Assembly (NCBI GenBank): GCA_037693485.1
Contig: CM075345.1
Span: 81,722,001-81,786,000, forward strand
Direction of reading: 5' to 3'
From: Kitagawia praeruptora
Lineage: Eukaryota; Streptophyta; Magnoliopsida; Apiales; Apiaceae
DNA length: 64,000 nucleotides
The position numbers and the translations under genes were made by a program. Shown one piece after another: positions 20,401 to 30,730 of this stretch. Numbering within the stretch: position 1 is the first letter of the stretch; the number at the start of each line of letters is the position of its first letter. Below the pieces are notes generated by a model, which was not told the DNA's origin, made no database searches, and saw only the letters and a program-made list of their open reading frames with translations.

Positions 20401-23100
20401 ATGCAAACACGTTTGCAAACTCGTTTACAAAGACTGGCAGAAGACGGTCGTGTAGAGAATTTAGAGAATAAGGAAGAGGAATCTGAAACTACAGTAGCAA
20501 TGGCAGATGCAGCAGCAGCAGTTAAGGCTTTGAAGGAGTATTCTCAGCCGAAGATCAATGATATCCAGTCTAGCATTATCAGGCCAGCTATTGCAGCTAA
20601 CACTTTCGAGATCAAGCCGGGCACTATTCAGATGCTACAGAATTCGGTTCAGTTTGGGGGTGCTCCTGCGGAGGATCCTAACATGCATATTCGGGACTTT
20701 ATCGAGATCTGTGATACTTTCAAGTTTAATGGTGTTTCGGATGATGCTATAAAGTTGAGGCTTTTCCCATTCTCTCTAAAGGATAAGGCTAAGGGCTGGT
20801 TACACTCTCTACCACCTGGTTCCATTACTACATGGGAGGATCTTGCTCAGAAGTTTCTTACTAAATTCTTCCCTATGGCGAAAACTGCAGCATTAAGGAA
20901 TCAGCTAGCCCAATTTCAGCAGCAACCTGGAGAATCTCTGTGTGAGGCTTGGGAACGTTATAAGGAGATGCTAAGGAGATGCCCACATCATGGGATGCCA
21001 AACTGGATGGTAATCAATTGTTTTTACAATGGGCTGGGAGCACAATCTAGGCCAATGGTAGACGCAGCATCAGGAGGAGCCTTATGGGCTAAGAGCTATG
21101 AGGAAGCTTACGATCTAATTGAGATGATGGCTGCTAATGAATATCAAAATCCAACTCAAAGACTACCACAAGGCAAGGTTGCAGGAATTCTGGGAGTTGA
21201 CACAGTTACAGCTCTAGCAGCCCAGCTAGAGGCACTTAATATGAAATTAGATTTAATGACAAAGCATGGGGTGCCTCAGGTTGCGAGAGTATGTGAACTA
21301 TGTGCTGGCGCACATGAGACGAGTCAATGCGCCATCTCCAGTGAATCAGTGCAGTTTGTGAGCAATTTTCAAAGGCAACAGCAACCAGCTCCAAATTATC
21401 AACATCCACATCAGTCTTATAACCAGTTTCAGGGTCATCAGTACGGAGTTGAGCCATTTAATTCTTCAGGTTTACAGCAACTGTATGCTCCAAGGCAACA
21501 GTTTCAACCTCCTGGTTTTCAGCAGCAACAGTTTCATACTGGTTCTAGCCATCAGTCGAATGAAAAATCCGAATTAGAAGAGTTGAGATTAATGTGCAAG
21601 AGTCAGGCAGCAACTCTCAAGAGTCAGGAAGCATCTCTCAAGACATTGGAGAGTCATATAGGACAAATTGCAAGTGCCTTGGTAAATATGCAACAAGGAA
21701 CTCTTCCAAGTGATACAATGGGTAATCCAGGCAAGAGGGAGGTCCATGAGCAGGTGAAAGCTGTGACTTTGAGATCCGGAAAAGTCACGAGTGATCCTAA
21801 ATCAGCAACTGAAGAAGATGAAGATGTTCAGAATCAGCAGGATGAAAAATCTGTAGTGCCAGTAATTGAGAAATCTGATTTAGTGGCTGATCAGCTAGAT
21901 GGTGAGAAGAGCAAGAAACCTGTTGAAAAGTCTACTCTGGAGCAATCTTCAATGAATAATCAGATCTATCCTCCTCCTCCATTTCCTGGACGTTTGAAGA
22001 AAAGTCAAGAGAAACAGTTTCAGAAATTCATGGATGTCTTCAAGAAACTATCCATTAACATTCCTTTTGTTGAAGCATTGGAGCAGATGCCAAGATATGC
22101 TAAGTTCATGAAGGATATTTTGTCACGGAAGAGAAGGTTGGAAGATTTTGAAACAGTGGCATTAACGGAGGAGTGTAGTGCCGTTCTGCAGCAGAAGTTG
22201 CCTCCTAAACTTAAAGATCCAGGAAGTTTCACTATTCCATGCACCATTGGGAAGTTGTCTTTTGGCAAATGCTTATGTGATTTGGGAGCTAGTATTAATC
22301 TCATGCCCTTGTCTGTTTTCAAGCAACTTGGTCTACCGGAGCCAAAGCCAACTAACATCTCTTTGCAGTTGGCTGATCGATCTATCACTTATCCGAGGGG
22401 CATAGTGGAGGACGTTTTGGTGAAAGTTGATAAGCTCATATTTCCAGCTAATTTTGTGATTCTAGATTTTGAAGAAGATAAGAAGATTCCCATAATCTTG
22501 GGAAGACCGTTCTTGGCTACAGGAAAGACTTTGATTGATGTGCAGAAAGGAGAGCTTACAATGAGGGTGCAAGATCAAAGTGTCACCTTTAATGTGTTCA
22601 AGGCAATGAAATTTCCGACAGAGGATGAAGAGTGTTGTAGTGTGGAAATAGTTGATACGGGTCAGAGAAAGAAGTTTGATCAATTTTTTAGCGAGAAATC
22701 GGACACACACATGCTAAAGCATCCCATTAGTGATTCCATTGACAGTTCTTCAGTTCAAGATCTCTCGAGTGTCAAGCTTGGGAAACTTCCACCACATTTG
22801 AGGTATGTCCTTTTGAATAATGAGCTAGTGATTTTTGAAGAGGGGCATGATAACGTGTTGCGAAGGTGGAAAGCAGATGATAAGGGAGAAGAAATTTTTG
22901 TTCAATCGGTTGAGTTGGAGAAGCATCTTAGAGGTGTGAAGAAGAAAAAGAAAAAGAAAAAGATTTGGCCGTTGGGTAGTAAAATTAGGTTGAAGTCTGA
23001 AGAAAGAAAATTGTGGAAAGCAAGCAATCAAGATGTCAACGTTCGTATGAATGGTTTGTCTGTTGAAGATGGTTCGGTTATTCTTTTGAAACCACCTTGA
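20401..23100 (+). CDS. Athila-type Gag-protease polyprotein
   Basis: An intact 899-codon ORF begins 140 bp after the LTR. Residues of about 90-240 form the retrotransposon gag domain (KLRLFPFSLKDKAKGWLHSL, then FLTKFFPMAKTAALRNQLAQ), which assembles the capsid. A zinc-knuckle-like C-x2-C-x3-H-x4-C starts at C298 (CELCAGAHETSQC). A Gln-rich spacer and coiled coil follow. A retropepsin-like domain at about 605-720 has the catalytic CDLGAS with D627 and the flap/ILGRPFLATG segment. The Lys-rich run VKKKKKKKKIW lies near the C-terminus. No polymerase or integrase follows. Its intact state in an element without an RT suggests it could still be packaged and mobilised by a complete relative. Confidence 0.93.
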   Translation: MQTRLQTRLQRLAEDGRVENLENKEEESETTVAMADAAAAVKALKEYSQPKINDIQSSIIRPAIAANTFEIKPGTIQMLQNSVQFGGAPAEDPNMHIRDFIEICDTFKFNGVSDDAIKLRLFPFSLKDKAKGWLHSLPPGSITTWEDLAQKFLTKFFPMAKTAALRNQLAQFQQQPGESLCEAWERYKEMLRRCPHHGMPNWMVINCFYNGLGAQSRPMVDAASGGALWAKSYEEAYDLIEMMAANEYQNPTQRLPQGKVAGILGVDTVTALAAQLEALNMKLDLMTKHGVPQVARVCELCAGAHETSQCAISSESVQFVSNFQRQQQPAPNYQHPHQSYNQFQGHQYGVEPFNSSGLQQLYAPRQQFQPPGFQQQQFHTGSSHQSNEKSELEELRLMCKSQAATLKSQEASLKTLESHIGQIASALVNMQQGTLPSDTMGNPGKREVHEQVKAVTLRSGKVTSDPKSATEEDEDVQNQQDEKSVVPVIEKSDLVADQLDGEKSKKPVEKSTLEQSSMNNQIYPPPPFPGRLKKSQEKQFQKFMDVFKKLSINIPFVEALEQMPRYAKFMKDILSRKRRLEDFETVALTEECSAVLQQKLPPKLKDPGSFTIPCTIGKLSFGKCLCDLGASINLMPLSVFKQLGLPEPKPTNISLQLADRSITYPRGIVEDVLVKVDKLIFPANFVILDFEEDKKIPIILGRPFLATGKTLIDVQKGELTMRVQDQSVTFNVFKAMKFPTEDEECCSVEIVDTGQRKKFDQFFSEKSDTHMLKHPISDSIDSSSVQDLSSVKLGKLPPHLRYVLLNNELVIFEEGHDNVLRRWKADDKGEEIFVQSVELEKHLRGVKKKKKKKKIWPLGSKIRLKSEERKLWKASNQDVNVRMNGLSVEDGSVILLKPP

Positions 23101-23989
23101 GTTGAGGAAGTAACATCAAGCTATTGACGTTAAAGAAGCGCTTCTTGGGAGGCAACCCAAGTATTATTGTACTTTGTTGTAGTATATTTTATTCAAAAAA
23201 AAAAATAGTCGTTTTCAGGATGCGCCAGCGCATGATGCGCCAGCCGCGCGTACCTGCGCCAGGATTGACAGAAGAGTTCCGCGCATCACGCGCCCCAACC
23301 GTGCTACATGCGCCAGACTCGTACTGCCCAGGCACACAATTTGTAACAGGTTAGTTAAAGTATATACTAGTTAGTTAATGTACGTGTGTTATATGTTTTT
23401 ATATATTAAATTCAATTCATCTCCTAAATCAATTCCTACCCCTTTTCTAATTATTTTCTTGACCTAAAATCCTAATTCTAGCTCCATATTAATTCCAAAT
23501 TATTCCCAATCCATATCCTATTTCATATTTTATTTTATTTATTCTTATTTTTATTTTTTATTTTTATTATTATTTTCCCCCCCAAATATATATACCCACC
23601 TATACATACAAATCCAATTCCTTTTCTACTTTTTTAAATCTCTAAAAATTCAATTCTAAAGAGGAATTAATTGCAAGTTCACCTCTTCGATTCGTATTGG
23701 GTAAATCTTTTTCTCTAATTTTATTTTTATTACGAATTTGTGTTCTTGTAAATTGGGATTTTGTATTATTCTTGGAATTTGGGCTATTTGTGGTGTGATA
23801 TTGCTTGGTAATTATTGGTGGAGCTTCTTGTGAGTTGGGTATTGATTCTTATGGCTCCTAAGCGTGGGAGAGGTGGTGCTAGTGTTCTAAAATTTTCGTC
23901 TCCCGCATGATTCATTCGAGGATGAGGCATTGCAGGTATGTTTTCTACTATCCCTTGTATTTACTTCCATTCAATGAGGACATTGAATA

Positions 23990-24010
23990 TTTTAAGTTTG
24001 GGGGTGGTTT
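23990..24010 (+). promoter_or_regulatory. Internal polypurine-tract-like sequence
   Basis: TTTAAGTTTGGGGGTGGTTT matches the terminal polypurine tract (TTTAAGTTTGGGGGTG at 25778-25793) base for base over 16 positions and is followed by GAGGGATAAG, reminiscent of the LTR start. Confidence 0.5.
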
Positions 24011-24921
24011 GAGGGATAAGTAGTGTATATTTATGTGATTTTTAGTCATTGTGTTCATGTAGGATTTCATGTTTTGCATATTAGTAGTAGTAGTAAATTA
24101 TGCATTTATGTTCGTGTTATCAACGTTTATTTCATATAGGACATTCTGTTTTTATGTTCGTATATCATGTGAGTTCATAATAGTTGCATTTGCACCCATG
24201 CTTGATAGGAATTTTGTGTTGTTGACGCTTTTGATTGAGAAGTGATATGCTTTGTTCTTGTGCACACACATACACTAGTAAGTTGAAGCTAGTAGACTTA
24301 TTGAATGTTGTAAGTGATTAGAAGGACATGAATATGTGCAAGATGATTTAGTTTGCATGCTTTGAATACAAGTCGATGCATTAGAGAGATGTTTGCTTGG
24401 GATTGAGTATGTTTTTCCACCAAGTGAGTTTTTGAGCCTTATTGCATATTTATTTGCAATTTATTCGTTTGCTTGAGTGTCCACGGATTGTTTGCATTGC
24501 TAGCAGTTGTTTGAGGTCTTTCTTGAAACGCATGACATTATTTGACGATTAAAATGATAAAGGCACTTAGGAATAACCGCATATTTTCCCATATTACCAT
24601 ACCATATCTACATGATCAATTAGTTAACCCGTTGAGCTTAATCCTATTTTTTCGGTGACATACCACATTACTTGCCTAGACCTTTTTCTTGTATTGGCCT
24701 TACATTAATTTGAACCCACATTGTCAAAGGCTAGTAGAGTGCTTAAGGGAGTAATAACGTGTGCAAGGAGGGGTTTATTGTTGGTCTTACTTTTGGGGGA
24801 AATATTGAAATTTGGGTTTGATTGTTTACTTGATAGTCGGCATGTGTAATAAATTCATGGGATCATTGTTATTGTTTATATTATTGTTTGTGTTATATTT
24901 AGCTCTCGAAAAAAAAAAGAA

Positions 24922-24953
<32 letters not shown>

Positions 24954-25777
24954 GATGAAAGAAAAAAAAAGAAAAAAATATTATGAGAGCATGTTTGTGT
25001 TTGTTGTGATCCTATTTCAGTGGACTAGTCGAGTGTTTGTTTTTAGTAAAATTTATGTGGGGGAAAATAGGGTGTTGTGTATGAATTATTATGGTACTTA
25101 CTAGCTTTTGACACTTCACCTGTTTTGGCTTATTTGACATACCTTGTCCCTAGCCCCGTTACAACCCAAATAAAGACCTTTTGATTATCGTCATTGATGT
25201 ATGTTGTGTTAAGAGTTAGATTGATACCAAATGTCAAGCATGTTTATGATTTTGTTGGAATTGAGTGATACACTTACCTTGTTCTTGAGTGAATATTCTT
25301 TTGTGAGTGGATTGTGAGTGTTTGCTTGTTCTTGCGTATGAGATCCCGAGTGTTGTCTCAAAGATGTACTCTTGTAGGCTTAGCATGTTTACTAACTTAT
25401 TCTTACACTTGACATGGACTTGTGAGAACTTATGCATGTTCATTGAGTAGACTATGTGAATACTTGCACTTTCGACACCAAGACATTGCGTATTTACTTT
25501 GATTCTTAAGTTGATATGGCATGAGAGGAATTGAAGGTATGGTAGGATATTGATTGCATTTTCATATTAGTTGCATTCATGCATTGCACTGCATTAGGTT
25601 AAATGGATTTTGTGGGTACATTCGCTATAGGCCCTCACGAGACCTTACTCGTCCACTAGGGCTGCCTAGGGGTTTAAAGGGCTTGTTGCATATGCCAAAT
25701 GCAACCGTGATCACCTACGGAAGTGGTACTAGTTAGTTAGTTAGTTGTAATTGTTTATGCTTGAGGACAAGCATCGG

Positions 25778-25793
25778 TTTAAGTTTGGGGGTG
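25778..25793 (+). promoter_or_regulatory. Polypurine tract of the Athila-like element
   Basis: TTTAAGTTTGGGGGTG abuts the right LTR start TGATAAG at 25794. Confidence 0.85.
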
Positions 25794-27301
25794 TGATAAG
25801 TGGAGTTTATATCCACTTGGAGCATTCTAAATCGGCTTAAATTGATTGTCTTGGACTCAAGTTTCTTGTAGTTTTGATGTGTTTTGCTTAGTTGTGCAGG
25901 TTTACGAGAATGTTGATTAAGGTGGATGCTTCTATAATTTTTTTTGGGAATTAATTGATTAAAATTCGGATTTTCTGGGAAGGCTGCGCAGCTTACACTA
26001 TTCTGGCCATATCTGGAGTTCTGTAAGTCCGTTTTCAGCGATCTTACTGCCCACGCGAAGCTTGAGAGATTTTCTACAACCTGGGATAGGAAGCACGTGC
26101 AAGTAATATGTTGATTAAAATCGCGCGCCTGTTCTAGTTAAAGAAGGCTGGGAATTTACTGTTTTGCCCTTTTCAAGTTCTAATTATATTCCGGGCAGGT
26201 TTTAGCACCTTAATTAAATTCTAATTGTAATAGAAGATAAATTCTTGCTGGGCAAGAAATCTAGAGCCTATAAAAACACATCTAAGCATTGTAATAGAGA
26301 TACACATTATCATAGTTTTATTATTTGTAACCTAGCTTAGATCTGCAAGGGAGAAAAGGAGAGAAGGATTCAACGCTCGTGACAAGCAACGGATCTAGAT
26401 CTACTTCATCTTTTGTGTTACTTTGGATTATAGATTTGTTTTCTTAACTCTTTGTTTTATTAATATTATTGCTTCTTTTATTCATATCTTGTTATTTACC
26501 ATGTTTTCATCAAATCCCATGGTGACGAAAGGTTTAATTATGAACTAATCGTTGTCATGGGATCCTAGTGGATTTATCTATGTAGCTTAGTAGTTTGCAT
26601 GCCTTAAAGATTTATGTGTGGTGAATTCTTGATATCCTCGTATGGTTAATCTTAATGCTTTTAGATGCGTAGCTAACATCTAAATTGAATTGTTAATCTC
26701 TTGTGAAGCGAGAGTGGATCTTGAGATTTAGAACTTGCCATGCTAGCATAGGTTCATAATTGTTTATCAATATGATTCGTGGGTGAGATGAAAATACTTA
26801 TACTGCCCTATGTGATCTAAGTGGATAACTTGTGCTTCAACCTTTATGTTTTCAAATTCTATAGAGATATAGGGTCTAAACATAATAGGTGCCTATTTAT
26901 CTTCTATCTCTTTTGTGGATGTATGTGTAGATTGGTACTAGTATACCGAGAGGTAACTTTTACTCTTTTCGTGTTATCCGATCAGATATCAAAACCATCG
27001 CATGTTTTAATTAAAGGCTGCAACTCTAAGTAAAGTAGATGATGAAACTAGGATTCCATGTTTTATTCTCATATTAGTAATTCGATTTTAATCTCTTAAT
27101 TAGTTAATCTTTAGTTTGATAATTAATTTAGTAGTTAATAAAAATCCAATTTGTTATTTGTCTTAGCAGTGGATAAAAACCATACATCGGTGCATAGGTA
27201 CATTAATTGAATTGAACACCATTCTAGATCTCTGTGGTAACGAACTTGATTTAATCATATATTACTTGTGACAACGTGCGCTTGCGTAATTTTGCATAAC
27301 A
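25794..27301 (+). repeat. 3' LTR of the Athila-like element
   Basis: 1508 bp, near identical to 18753-20260, ending GCATAACA, followed by the duplicated GTTAG. Confidence 0.95.
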
Positions 27302-28183
27302 GTTAGCTAGCCCTGGGTTAGCATTTTGTTCTACTTGCTTGGGCTTAGCTAACTGAGATTTTGCATCAAATGTTGGCATGTTGTGGGGGTAAGTTCTAAA
27401 CAAACTCTCCATATGGGGAGTTATGTTAAGTCTTACATCCACATCATTCCTAGTTTCCAAATTACCAAAAATGAGTTTGGTCATGGATCTAGGATAGCCT
27501 ATTCTATTTTTATCTATCCCAGGCAATTCAATCAATTGAGCATTTTTAAAATTAAGTACAGATTGAATAAAGCGAGGGAAGAAAATATCAGTACCTCTCT
27601 TGGTTGTGTTCTTACCAAGTCTCCCATATAGTTCTTGTAGGATGATTTGGCCAACATCTATCTTCTTTCCATAGGCCAATGCATAGCCAATTTGCTGCAC
27701 AGGTGCACTGATTTGATCAAAGCTTGATTTCCTGGCAGTGAAGACTTGAAGAAGAGTTGCAAACATATAGCTCCACTCCTTTCTCAGATTCTTTCTGTTC
27801 AGCTTTCCAAGATTGATCCCATCTGAGTAGTTGATGAACTCAAAGAATTCCTCTAACTCTGCATTCGTGGCCAGTCTGTTAAATGACTCTTGTTGTAGGC
27901 CCAGTGCTTGATTCATGTCTGCAGAAGTGATAGTGATTTCCTGATCCTGAATCTTGCAGTAGATGATATATGAAGTGATTGCGTTTTCCAGGGCTACAAC
28001 CTCCACAGTAGCAGTGCCCCAAAACTGTTCCAGGATATCTAGATATAGAGTTGGGTTGGCAGAGAGTGCATCCTTGATGTATGACTCAGCCATCCATTTC
28101 ACAAAGCACTTGAAATTGGCGTTGGGTGCTTCAACATCACTAGTTAGAGCAATGAAATTGGTGTTGAACTTTAGTGTTGCCAT
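27302..28183 (-). pseudogene. SIRE accessory ORF, N-terminal part
   Basis: The first 294 codons, starting MATLKFNTNFIALTSDVEAP at 28183. The domain around VKWMAESYIKDALSANPTLY and DILEQFWGTATV, followed by ITSADMNQALGL, is the recurrent N-terminal region of SIRE-associated accessory proteins in plant genomes. It is cut after ...NPGLAN by the Athila-like element, where the frame would continue at 18747. The biochemical role of this family is unknown; a structural or capsid-associated role is only speculation. Confidence 0.75.
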
Positions 28184-29028
28184 TTGTGAGAGAGAGAGAG
28201 AGAAGAAATCGAAGGTTGAAGAAGAAATTTAGCTTTTGCAGTTAGGGTTTCAGAGGTTTTGAGAGTTTGGATGCTTGAGAAATCGAATGAAATAAATCGA
28301 ATAGATATGAAGTTGTAAAAGTATGAAGTACTTGAATTGTCGATTAGATGTACGTTCTGTATCGACAAGTCAGGCATTCGAGAAGTAGAAAACAACTATT
28401 CGAGAAGTCAAGAAAGGCTTATTCGATAACTCAAGCAGGTTGTAGCTCACAGCTGGCAGTTATCTAACTTAGAAATAAATCTAAATTAGGTAAAATATAT
28501 TTTTATGAGTAATTCTGAATTCTGAATAAAAAACCAAAATCGATTAAAATTCAGCGAGAAATCAGCCTTTTCAAATGATTCGAGAACTCAAATATAGTAT
28601 TCGAGAACTCAGTCAATCGAGAACTAAAACACTATATTCGAGAAGTCAAGAATATCTCTATTCGATATCTCAGAAAGGCTCTATTCGAGAACTCAAGAGT
28701 ACTCTAATGAGACTTGTTAGAGATGTCGAATAGTGAATCATTCGAGAAGTTTGACTTATCGAACTATACCCATCACTCATAAAAATTGATTTTCACTATC
28801 TTTTAAAATTGACCAGCCATATTCATTGAAGAATATTCTAGCAAATTAAATAGTGATTTTCTCAAAATTTCATAGAAATTTCAAGTTAGCAAAAATATGA
28901 TTTTCCAACATATGCAACAGATTTGAAATATTTATAAATCATATTTCAGCCAACACTTACTCCAAAAATATTGAAAATTTAGATAAAGTAAGTGTTTACT
29001 GCTGCAACAATCTAGATGCTGTATTCAC
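28184..29028 (-). other. Spacer between pol and accessory ORF of the SIRE-like element
   Basis: It holds no ORF of note. A cluster at about 28330-28760 repeats TTCGAGAA and TCGAATA motifs like those in the LTR, with at least six TTCGAGAA sites. Confidence 0.7.
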
Positions 29029-30305
29029 TTAGCCAGAATCTGAAGAATTCAGCATTCCAATCTCACTAACCAACCTTGTGAAGGTGGCTTCATCTAATGG
29101 CTTAGTGAATATATCAGCTAGTTGTTTGTCTGTAGAAACATAATGCAACTCAATGGTTCCATTAGTTGCATGTTCCCTTATGAAATGATATCTGATGTCA
29201 ATGTGCTTTGTCCTAGAATGATTGACAGGATTGGCAACTATAGAGATTGCACTTGTGTTGTCACACATGATTGGAATTCTTTCCAACACAAGTCCATAAT
29301 CTCTAAGTTGATTTCTAATCCAAAGCACTTAAGCACAGCAACTTCCAGCAACTATGTATTCAGCCTCAGCTGTAGAAGTTGACACAGATTGTTGTTTCTT
29401 GCTATACCAAGAGACTAACCTTTGTCCAAGAAACTGGCAGCTACCTGAGGTGCTTTTTCTATCCACTCTGCATCCAGCATAATCAGCATCAGAATTACCA
29501 ACCAGATTGAACCCTGTGTCCTTAGGATACCATAGTCCCAAGTTTGGAGTGCCCTTCAGATATCTAAAGATCCTTTTTATAGCAACCAAATGTGATTCTT
29601 TTGGATTTGATTGAAACCTTGCACACAAGCATGTAGCAAACATGATGTCTGGCCTACTTGCAGTGAGATAGAGTAGAGAACCAACCATGCCTCTGTAGAC
29701 TGAGATATCTACCTTCTTGCCTTTAGCATCTTCATCCAATTTAGTGGCAGTGGCCATGGGTGTCTTTGCAGGTGAGCAATCTTCCAAGTCAAACTTCTTC
29801 AATAAATCCTTGATATACTTGGTCTGACTGATAAAGATACCATCCTTCCTTTGACTGACTTGCAGCCCAAGAAAGAATGTCAACTCTCCCATCATACTCA
29901 TCTCATATCTGCTCTGCATGAGTTTAGAAAATTTCTCACACAGCTTCTCATTTGTAGAACCAAAAATGATATCATCCACATAGATCTGAACTAAGATAAG
30001 ATCATCACCATGCTTCTTGTAAAACAATGTCTTGTCCAGTGTGCCTCTAGTGAATTGATTCTCAAGAAGAAATTGTGATAAAGTATCATACCATGCTCTT
30101 GGAGCCTGCTTAAGTCCATACAATGCCTTAAGCAATCTGTAGACAAATTCTGGGAAGTGTGGATCCTCAAAACCAGGTGGTTGTTGCACATAAACTTCTT
30201 CTTCCAACTCTCCATTCAGAAATGCACTCTTGACATCCATTTGATACACTTTAAAGTTTGAGTGAGCAGCAAATGCCAAGAATATTTTGATGGCTTCACT
30301 AGACC
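29029..30305 (-). pseudogene. SIRE-like reverse transcriptase-RNase H (N-terminus missing)
   Basis: The frame from about 30305 to 29029 encodes the Ty1/copia RT from just before YQMDVKSAFLNGELEEEVY, with YGLKQAPRAWYD and the catalytic YVDD (residues 100-103 counted from the ATG at 30279). RNase H follows, with STAEAEY and DNTSAI motifs and the end ADIFTKPLDE. One in-frame TAA lies at 29329-29331, where relatives have a Gln codon (one C-to-T change). The RT fingers region, integrase and protease are gone: the coding sequence jumps directly from the Gag coiled coil to RT at about 30300. It could not support retrotransposition. Confidence 0.9.
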
Positions 30306-30665
30306 AGATGATTTCTTGAAAGTTTTTAGTTTGAATTCATTTTCAGCTAATTCATCCCTAAGAGCTTTTTCAACTTGACTAGCACATAGAACCTTGTTCT
30401 GCAAATATTCAACTTCTTTCTTAAGGTTTTCTATCTGCATAGCAGTTAGCTCAAGTTCCTCATTCTTTTTGGTTAACATTTCATTTCTAGTAGACAGTTT
30501 AGCAATATCTTCATTAGCAGCAGTCATACTAGTATGAATATTAAACATCTCAACAGATAGTTGTTCAATCATGCATTTATACTCTGAAACAGACATGTCT
30601 ATAGTAGTGAGAGATGGTACCTGAGGGTCTGATGGAGATGTGTCATCCTTGGAATTGGCCATCAA
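30306..30665 (-). pseudogene. SIRE-like Gag C-terminal coiled-coil segment
   Basis: About 120 codons rich in heptad-like patterns (IAKLSTRNEMLTKKNEELEL, LKKEVEYLQNKV) that normally follow the zinc knuckle in SIRE-type Gag. It lies in a different frame from the upstream gag ORF, so a frameshift occurred at 30666-30730. It ends at the deletion junction with RT. Confidence 0.75.
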
Positions 30666-30730
30666 GGCATAATTGCAGAATTCTTGCTCCTCTCCATCAC
30701 TGTCAGAATCATCCCAACACTTCCCTTCAG

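Larger units (their letters stand above)
23101..25793 (+). other. Non-coding 3' region of the Athila-like element
   Basis: This 2.7-kb stretch stands where pol would be in a complete element. It contains the CTTCTTGGGAGGCAACCCAA segment common after gag in this group, a GCGCCA-rich stretch (23219-23330), a vestigial start ATGGCTCCTAAGCGTGGG (MAPKRGRGG, 23851) of a lost ORF, a purine tract (24908-24980), and two TTTAAGTTTGGGGGTG sequences. No RT or integrase motif is visible in any frame. Confidence 0.8.
18753..27301 (+). mobile_element. Athila-like Ty3/gypsy retrotransposon, gag-protease only
   Basis: It has two 1508-bp LTRs (TGATAAG...CATAACA), a primer-binding site with the TGGCGCCGCTGCC core typical of the Athila/Tat group, one gag-protease ORF, a long non-coding 3' region and a G-rich polypurine tract before the right LTR. 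The 5-bp duplication GTTAG confirms integrity. No reverse transcriptase, RNase H or integrase is present in the 2.7 kb after gag, so it is a non-autonomous derivative. By eye the LTRs differ at about seven positions, so insertion is recent and later than the SIRE host element. Confidence 0.93.

Noticed and set aside
23124..23354. 76-aa ORF after the Athila-like gag
   Set aside because: Low-complexity GCGCCA-rich translation without family features.
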